Assembly: GCA_023213315.1 (NCBI GenBank)
Contig: JAKCPI010015674.1
Span: 25,441-89,440 of the forward strand
Reading direction: 5' to 3'
Source: Euborellia annulipes
Lineage: Eukaryota; Arthropoda; Insecta; Dermaptera; Anisolabididae
Length of the DNA: 64,000 nt
The position numbers were made by a program, and so were the translations under genes. Of this stretch, positions 57,799-64,000 are shown in pieces; positions within the stretch are counted from its first letter, which is position 1; every line of letters starts with the position of its first letter. The notes under the pieces are model-generated. The model was not told the DNA's origin, made no database searches, and saw nothing but the letters and a program-made list of their open reading frames with translations.

Positions 57799-58015
57799 CA
57801 TGAGCGTAACTAGGGGGTGCCGGGGGGGCCTGGCCCCCCTAGAAGGCTCGTGCCCCCCCCCCCCCAGAAAGCTCCTTGCCCCCAAGAAAAATTGAGAAAA
57901 TATGGGGCTTTCCAGGCCCCCCGGAGGAAAGCTGGGCCCATGTCCCCCCCCCTCTCCCAGCGAAGATGGCTGGTCCCATGGCCCACCCCAGCCAAATTCT
58001 CTAGTTTCGTCTATG
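57799..58015. mobile_element. hAT-like MITE, CATGGGCGTAACTAG family
   Basis: Left CATGAGCGTAACTAG and right ..ctagtttcgtctatg are inverted repeats, with GAGGGGG-type duplicates on both flanks (7-8 bp). Heavy G/C-runs. The frames across it are artefacts. Confidence 0.65.
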
Positions 58016-58064
58016 GAGGGGGATTCCATAAATAAGTTATATATCTACTTCACAAATTATTATT

Positions 58065-58345
58065 ATTTGAAATTCCTGTCCGGATCCCCGTTTATTTACT
58101 CGAGGTGCTTAAGTGCACGAAGACACACACCTCAAATCCAACCGGCCTCTGGCCGTAGCCATCTACCGGCACCCCGTGAAGTTACATTATTTCCTATCTC
58201 TAACCCCTCCTCCTGCGTTCGTTTCTAGCTAGTGAACTAATCCTTATTTCTGGTTCCACCCTGTTCCTTTTATCCAACCTCTTCTATGCTAGAGGGGATG
58301 TCCTAGTTGAAAAGGGACTCCCTCAGCACCGGCGTGTAGTGTTTA
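58065..58345 (-). mobile_element. LINE 3'-tail fragment
   Basis: Reverse of the 39988-40300 fragment: (ATT)n, ggatccccgtttattta, gtgcacgaagacacacacct, aaccggcctctgg.., ending ccctcagcaccggcgtgtag. It has an extra ~110 bp (58176-58290) relative to the other copy. Confidence 0.6.
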
Positions 58346-59206
58346 TAAAAAAAAATATGCATAGTTAATTGTTAAAAAATATTTTTTTTATATCGACGTT
58401 TTTCCATTTCTTTTTTTGTAAATTACTTATCCATGTTTTAGAAAAAAAAAAAAAACTGTACGGGATGGAAGGAAATGATCAGTTTTGGATTCTGCACACT
58501 AAAAAACAAATAATTCATAAAAAATATTCCATTCAGCTGAAAAAAAAAATTTAATTTCGCTGGCCAGTTTAATCAATTGATTCTAATAAAATTTATTTGA
58601 TATAGCCTATAAAAGGCTGTTCTAAACACTTTCATTAAAATTGGTGAAGTAGTTTCGAAGTTAAAATAAAAATTAAATCAAACAATTATTATTCTACAAT
58701 TAATCGTATATATTAAATTTTAATTTTCAAATTTTCAGATAGAAAAGATGTATTTTTTGAAATATTGATTTTCGATTTTCGAGCGAAATTATTTTGAAGA
58801 TGAGATTGCTGTTAAGTAGTGGCATCTATAGTTATTTATTTGTATAGATACGAACGGGTCTCTCTCTCCCTCCCTGCTCTCTCGCATGCGCATGGCATCT
58901 TTTAGTTTTTAAAATTCTGGATTCAGTTGATTGAATTTTCTTGCGTCTGTATAACGTGTCTTCACTCTCCATAGATAAAAATAAAAGTGAAAATTCATGT
59001 CCTCCCCCCTTTGTTAATAGTGTTTGTGTCAGTGTCTGTGTTGATTTGTTATAATATAAAAATGTTTTATTAAGTGCATAATAGAAAAGAATCAAACAAA
59101 GTTGGGTGGCAGCCAAGGGTAACGAACTCCTTAATTATTGATAAAAAGCTCTTATTTAGAATTATTATCAATAATATTCAATTTCATTAAGTAATAAGAT
59201 ATTTTA
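58346..59206. other. AT-rich sequence, no gene seen
   Basis: No repeat family or coding signal recognised; a CT-rich phrase is at 58859-58890. Confidence 0.4.
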
Positions 59207-59406
59207 ACTTTCTCTTACATCTATGTTAATATGGGCCTATATATAGAGAGAGAGTATTAGATTCATGTCAAAAATTCGATGTCGAGATTTTGATGGATAG
59301 GGCCTATATTCGTTTTCAGGTTCCCTGAGTCCAAGAAAGTGGTTTTCGCAACATGGTCTGTCTGTCTGTATTCAATTTTAAGCATGAAGGAATTGAGCTA
59401 TGTGGC

Positions 59407-59566
59407 CATGGGCGTAACTAGAAGAATTTGGCTGGAGGGGGGCCCATGGCATCCTCGCTGGTGGGGAAGGCATGGGACCAACTCTGGGAGGCCTGGAAAG
59501 CCCCATATTTTCTCAATTTTTCTTGGGGCAGGGAACTTTCTGAGGGGGTGTCCGGCACCCCCCTAG
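59407..59566. mobile_element. hAT-like MITE, CATGGGCGTAACTAG family, second copy
   Basis: Left end CATGGGCGTAACTAG, then aatttggctgg.. ggcctggaaagccccatatt.. ccggcacccccctag as in the 57799 element reversed. The right end is clipped before the full TIR. Confidence 0.65.
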
Positions 59567-59735
59567 CTGAAATTTTATTTTTAAGTATGTACTTTTTCAG
59601 TTTTTTTTTCCGATTTTCTCAAAATTCACTCTAACGATTTTGATTAAAATTCAAAAATCAATTATTTTTTAGATGCTCTTTCAAACGTATATTCTCATTT
59701 TGCCCTCAAAATTTTTGAGGCACAGTTTACTCTTT

Positions 59736-60185
59736 TTTTTTTTTTTTTTTTTTTTATTGTTGGGCTTCAAGGCCATACAATTTCTCATTACAATATTTTA
59801 TAATACAAAAACATGATACAAAAACATAGTATAAAACATGATACAAAAACATAGTATAAAAACATAATACAAGAATAAGATAGAAAAACATAATAAAAGA
59901 ACACATTAGAATAACATCATAAAAAAACACAATAGAAATACATAATATAATAACACCTTAGAAAAACAAAAAATAAAAGAACATAATAGAAAGACATAGT
60001 ATAAGAACACATTAGAAAACATATATACAAGAACACAATAGCAAAATATAATACCATACAATAACATAATACAATTACAAAATAACATTGTACAAATGTA
60101 GGTAAAGTTGTATCTGTCTGTCTATATGGTTATATTAGAGTGTTTTATGTATTTATAAAGGGCAATAACTATTTCTTTTTTTGGG
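59736..60185 (-). mobile_element. Retroelement 3' end with minisatellite
   Basis: Poly(T), attgttgggcttcaaggcc, atacaatttctcattac: reversed, a transcript end before poly(A). Then a ~20-bp AT-rich minisatellite (aaaacatagtata / aaaacatgataca units) to about 60080. It interrupts a DH copy. Family unknown; no reverse transcriptase. Confidence 0.5.
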
Positions 60186-60756
60186 CTAGTTATACTTCAA
60201 AGAAAAGATAGGAGAAATGGTTGCCATGGTGACAAAATAATAAATATTTTTCTATTCTAATATATTGGTGGAAACTAAATATATGTATCTCGACACTTAG
60301 CACAAAACACAACTTAGTTGTGTACTGTGCGACTATCACACCAGATTTTTATTATAGTCTATAACCATCTTTTTGTTTGTTTGCAACAAAAAAATTCTTT
60401 TTCAAATTAAATTTTTTATTAATTTATATATTCAAAATAATTTTTAAATAGTATAATGGGTAAAAATTATTTGGAATAAGTGTAAATTTATATTTAATCA
60501 GAACTTTCTCTACAAATTGTTCGTTGCAACAGTGGCGTACCGAGGGGGGGGGGGCGGTCCGCCCCAAGCCCCGAGCCGTCATAGGCCCCATATATTTATA
60601 AAAAGAAAATTTAATGAAAATTTCTCTTTGAGAGGCCCCGGGGCAAGCAAAAACGTAAAAATTTAGATTAAAAAAAAAAAAATTTAATGAATGAAAATTT
60701 CTCTTTGAGAGGCCCCGGGGCCCTCAGGGAAAAACGGAAAAATTTGGCGTTCAGGG

Positions 60757-61018
60757 CAGGGGCGTATATAGAAATTTTTTTCGGGGGGGGCCCGAACTCA
60801 AAAATTTTTCCGTGGAAAATTTTTTTTTAAGAAACTATACTTTTTTCACACGAAATTTTTTGCGGAACAGTTTTTTTTCTATTGCGGAACCAAAGTTGTC
60901 CATCCTGCGGAAGAATTTGTTGCGCTGATATCTGTATATCCCTATATATGTATATGTGTTTGGGAAATTTCGGGGGGGGGCCCGGGCCCCCTCGGCCCCC
61001 CCCTTATATACGCCCCTG
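60757..61018. mobile_element. hAT-type MITE, GGGGCGTATATA family, copy 3
   Basis: CAGGGGCGTATATAGAAATT to ..tatatacgcccctg with 8-bp duplication GTTCAGGG (60749-60756 and 61019-61026). 262 bp; close to copy 2 at 31049. Confidence 0.9.
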
Positions 61019-61139
61019 GTTCAGGGATATAGGGTATTTTAAAAATAGAGATGTAAGTAGTGGCTGTGTATGTTGATTTTAGGGGATGTGGAGGCAGAGG
61101 CAGCCAAAAATAAAATACTCTGAATGCTTTACCAATCAG

Positions 61140-61186
61140 CCGGAGACGTTTCGGTTTATTTGCTATAAACCATCCTCAGTCCTTTA
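61140..61186 (-). ncRNA. Hammerhead ribozyme-like motif (HP8 left)
   Basis: Minus strand: CTGAGGA (plus 61173-61179), helix II GGTTTA/TAAACC with a 7-nt loop, GAAA (plus 61149-61152), CGTC. Stem I GGA/TCC abuts the core. One extra U before helix II. Confidence 0.68.
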
Positions 61187-61429
61187 ATTAGTATATTTAT
61201 GCTCAGAGTTGGTCGGGTGATAATTCATATACATTGTTTTAAAATCGAATACTATTGTCGACGTATGTATATAGAGAAATTTGAGCTTAGATGAATTTGA
61301 TGGTTGTTCGTGTGAGTTTCAAATATATATAAAAATTTCTCTATATACATACGTCGACAATAGTATTCGATTTTAAAACAATGTATATGAATTATCACCC
61401 GACCAACTCTGAGCATAAATATACTAATT

Positions 61430-61476
61430 AAAGGACTGAGGATGGTTTATAGCAAATAAACCGGAAACGTCTCCGG
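61430..61476 (+). ncRNA. Hammerhead ribozyme-like motif (HP8 right)
   Basis: CTGAGGA 61436-61442, helix II GGTTTA/TAAACC, then GGAAAC: one extra G before GAAA (61464-61467), CGTC, stem I GGA/TCC. The added G distinguishes it from the left copy. Confidence 0.62.
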
Positions 61477-61680
61477 CTGATTGGTAAAGCATTCAGAGTA
61501 TTTTATTTTTGGCTGCCTCTGCCTCCACATCCCCTAAAATATTTTAAAAATATTTTTGTGTATGGAGGAGAGGGATATTTAAAGATGAGCACCCTCCCCC
61601 CAAAAAAAATTCAATATAAGGCCCCCTCTTCTAGTGCCGCCCCAGGCCTCCAACTGCCTCGGTACGCCTCTGCGTTGCAA

Positions 61681-63122
61681 AAAGAAAGTCAAAATATTTA
61701 TTATTAATCTTATAATATATGAATTCTCAGCAACTTCACTAAATCAAAATGAATGAAATCTATTAATAATTTGATGCCAATATGTTGGTTAAAAAAATGT
61801 CTTTCTATTTTGTTTTGTTTTGAGTTGAGTCATATAGCTAAATTCGGAGAAATTTTATTGTTTTTTCACACTTTATTCTTTTATTGCTTTGAAAGTAAAT
61901 GAAAAAACAAGCCAATTTTTTTCTTTATTCTGATTTAAAATTTTAAGATAAAAAATAAGGGGGCCGTATTAAATAAATCTCAACCAAAAATACCGGAGAT
62001 GCAGGGGGGGGCAAAAAAAAGGGGAGCCTCGCATTATTTTTGCCTAGAGCCGAGGTGAAATAAAAAAAATACGCCTCGCTTTTCTGTGTTAAATAAAAGC
62101 GAGGAAATATTTTCTATTATAAAGGGGGCGATTTTTTTCCTAGGGGGGAAGCCGACTTTTTTTTCTTAAAATTCACTATAAAAAGATACTCTAATTTGCC
62201 AAAATTTTTTAATTTTGTACAGTTTATATACTCGTAGATATATTTTGAAATATTTTATTTAAGAATAATATAAAATTTAAAAAAATCAGAGTTCTGGTGG
62301 GGGGGTAAACCCCCCTTCCCCTGCCTCCCCCCTACCCCCCAAATGACCCAAGAGTAACTCATGCCGAGTAATGCAGCGAGATATTGGAGATTAACAAAAA
62401 AAAAAAAAAAAAATTACCCTTTACTTAAGCTAACAAAACTATTATGTATTTTTAATCAGTGATTGTATTAAAGTTTTCAATAAGTTTTTATATTATGTTA
62501 ATAGTGTAGGCCTACTATATAGGTAAATAAAAATGAATTTTATTTCTAATTCAATAAAAAAAAAAAAAAAAATGGCTTCAAATGAAAGATACAAATTGAG
62601 TTTTGTGAACCTTCGGAGTTTAAAACAAAGAAATGTTAATTATTAAAAGCTTTAATTATAAAACTATACCTTGAAAGATGAAGGAAGTATTGACATTGAT
62701 GACAGTCTTTTAAACAATCTCGTTTCTTGAGAGAGAGAGAGAGATAACAAACGCAAGAGAAACACAGCCATAAAGAGTTGATCACTTACTCAAAATAATA
62801 ATTAGAAGGCGAAGGCGGGCAACAATTACTGCCGATATTAGAGACATACAGCGACAAATCTGTGAACTAGTTGATCCACATTTGTTTACATATAAAGTTA
62901 TCTGAATAAAAAATTTCAAAAATTACTAGAATAAGTTATTACTTAATAATTGATTCACAAATAATATTTTTTTTCTAATCTTAAAAATTAAGATTTTATT
63001 TTTACTTTTTTCTTGTCTTCTCCCTAATAAAATTAAAATTAACCATACCATCTTTTTGACTAAGTTTGCAAAAGGTCCAAGAGATGTCTATACTTGTATT
63101 AAAACAGAAAAAATATAAAAAA
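61681..63122. other. AT-rich sequence, no gene confirmed
   Basis: G-run patches at 62000-62025 and 62295-62345 look like MITE remains without ends. A phrase at 62205-62290 (ttaattttgtacagttta..) repeats text at 1740-1870. (GA)n at 62730-62745. Confidence 0.4.
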
Positions 63123-63896
63123 GCTGGTGTGACTGGTCTCACAGCACACCACTTTTACCGAAGTTAACACCAGATTTTTTGTGTCAACACATTTAGTTTT
63201 CCACCGATATATTAGAATTCAAGATATAATTTTTTTTTTTTTTTTTTTTTTAAACAATCACACTTTTTTCTCATTCACACTCACATTCACAGTCTTTTCG
63301 GCAACTTAGGCCATATAAGACTGACGATAACCGTTATTTATTTATATTGGGGTCCAGGCATTCGTATTTAAGCCATTTGGTATCCAAATGCCTTAAATAA
63401 AATCATCGGACTGCCTGGGGTCCGAACTCGCGACGTTTGATATACGAGGTTAACACGCTAACCCCTACACCAAGCCCCGAGGGCCCAAGATATAAAATTT
63501 ATAAACATGGAAAAATATTTATATTTTGTTACCATGGCAATCATTTCTCCTATCTTTCCTATGAAGTACAAGAGTAAAGTGGTCTTCAGAAGATTTCAAT
63601 GGCAAAATGAGAATTTACATTTTAAAGAGCATCTAAAAAATAGTTGATTTATGAATTTAAAAAAAAAATAGTTGGAGCGAACTTTGAGAAAATCGAAAAA
63701 ATCTGAAAAAATACATCAGTAAAATACTAGTACTCTTTGGCTAATTTTGTTCAAAAACTTCGTGTCACGCCCCAGGGGGTGCCTAACTTAAATATAAAAT
63801 TTCAAACTCCTAGCTCTTTCCGTTCTTGAGATATTTTGTTCACAGACAGACAGACCATATCGCGAAAACCACTTTTTTGAATTTAAGGGTCCTCTA
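63123..63896 (-). mobile_element. DH element, truncated, with SINE-A inside
   Basis: Large-hairpin end (shortened) at 63123-63180, body to about 63896; the small hairpin is lost. A SINE-A interrupts it at 63230-63486. Confidence 0.75.
63230..63486 (-). repeat. SINE-A inserted in DH
   Basis: T tail, complete body, B box reversed (tccgaactcgcgacg) and head. Target duplication AAGATATAA at 63221-63229 and 63487-63495. Confidence 0.9.
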
Positions 63897-64000
63897 AATG
63901 TCTCCCCCTAGAGCCCCCTAATGGTCCGATCTTATACATATTATATATCGTTTTACCCGGAAGGAAGTCTAGTTTCTAAATATATAAAAAAATTATAGGT

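Larger units (their letters stand above)
59207..60345 (+). mobile_element. DH element carrying two insertions
   Basis: Starts ACTTTCTCTTACAT and ends ..caccaga. Body split by a hAT-like fragment (59407-59566) and by a LINE-tail/minisatellite insertion (59736-60185). The large hairpin is shortened. Confidence 0.7.
61076..61540. mobile_element. Hammerhead inverted-arm element HP8
   Basis: Arms 61076-61281 and 61333-61540 (about 205 bp) are nearly exact reverse complements around a ~50-bp spacer. Tips share ttttaggggatgtggagg. Outward-facing hammerhead motifs. Its nesting in a hAT element with intact duplications shows it arrived later. Confidence 0.8.
60530..61672. mobile_element. hAT-type element, CAGTGGCGTACC ends, with nested elements
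   Basis: CAGTGGCGTACCGAGG at the left and ..cctcggtacgcctctg at the right. The 8-bp duplication CGTTGCAA is exact (60522-60529 and 61673-61680). It holds tandem ggccccggggccctcaggg units, a second hAT MITE (60757-61018) and a hammerhead element (61076-61540). No transposase frame remains. Related to 52459-52895. Confidence 0.88.

Noticed and set aside
1456..63486. tRNA genes at the gccctcggg.. heads
   Set aside because: All are followed by the same SINE body and poly(A) and have poor acceptor stems; they are SINE heads.
1..64000. Some 90 open frames of 60-130 codons
   Set aside because: They fall in AT-rich or repeat DNA, are not preserved between repeat copies and show no domains. Only the SWIM fragment and Tc1 halves carry recognisable protein motifs.

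Overview
This window is eukaryotic, AT-rich, repeat-laden intergenic or intronic DNA. I find no convincing host exon, no host tRNA gene and no rRNA. Almost every short open frame is chance or lies inside a repeat. The repeat mix is metazoan: tRNA-headed SINEs with A/B boxes and poly(A) tails, hAT and Tc1/mariner MITEs, a pogo/Tigger-type end, Helitron ends, LINE 3' tails, and Penelope-type hammerhead motifs. An arthropod is my best guess, because the Tc1 fragment resembles arthropod copies as I remember them. The species is not determined.

Four layers recur along the window. (1) An uncoded ~660-bp 'double-hairpin' (DH) element, full length at 2.6, 15.7, 19.7, 24.7, 33.0, 34.6, 39.3, 55.5, 59.2 and 63.1 kb plus fragments. 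It has a different palindrome at each terminus and sits in A5/T5 tracts. (2) Inverted-arm elements at 4.1, 10.1, 40.5, 41.6, 45.7, 57 and 61 kb. Their arms carry hammerhead-ribozyme-like cores of the kind found in Penelope-like elements, with no reverse transcriptase in the window. (3) SINE-A (1.5, 24.7, 28.3, 35.5, 41.1, 42.8, 53.8, 56.5, 63.2 kb) and SINE-B (21.7, 52.0, 56.2 kb and fragments), many with clear target-site duplications. (4) Short G-tract-rich hAT MITEs with 8-bp duplications (23.4, 29.6, 31.0, 36.0, 52.5, 57.8, 60.5, 60.8 kb) and TA-flanked mariner-like MITEs (6.1, 8.5, 25.3, 27.3, 42.3 kb).

Two places keep transposase remains. At 30.0-32.0 kb, a 2-kb fold-back element with ~700-bp inverted arms holds a 108-codon open frame ending in a SWIM-type zinc finger. 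At 46.9-48.3 kb, two inverted copies of the 3' half of a Tc1-like transposase gene make a palindrome. Helitron ends occur at 14.1-14.6, 17.1 and 43.8-44.3 kb.

Nesting gives relative ages. A DH copy lies inside another DH copy (19.7 kb), and another lies in the poly(T) tail of a SINE-B (55.5-56.3 kb). SINE-A lies in DH (24.7, 63.2 kb), and hAT MITEs lie in DH (59.4 kb) and in the fold-back element (31.0 kb). A hammerhead element and a second hAT MITE both lie inside a larger hAT element (60.5-61.7 kb). Weak regulatory candidates (5.4, 38.7 and 51.6 kb) are the only hints of nearby host genes.
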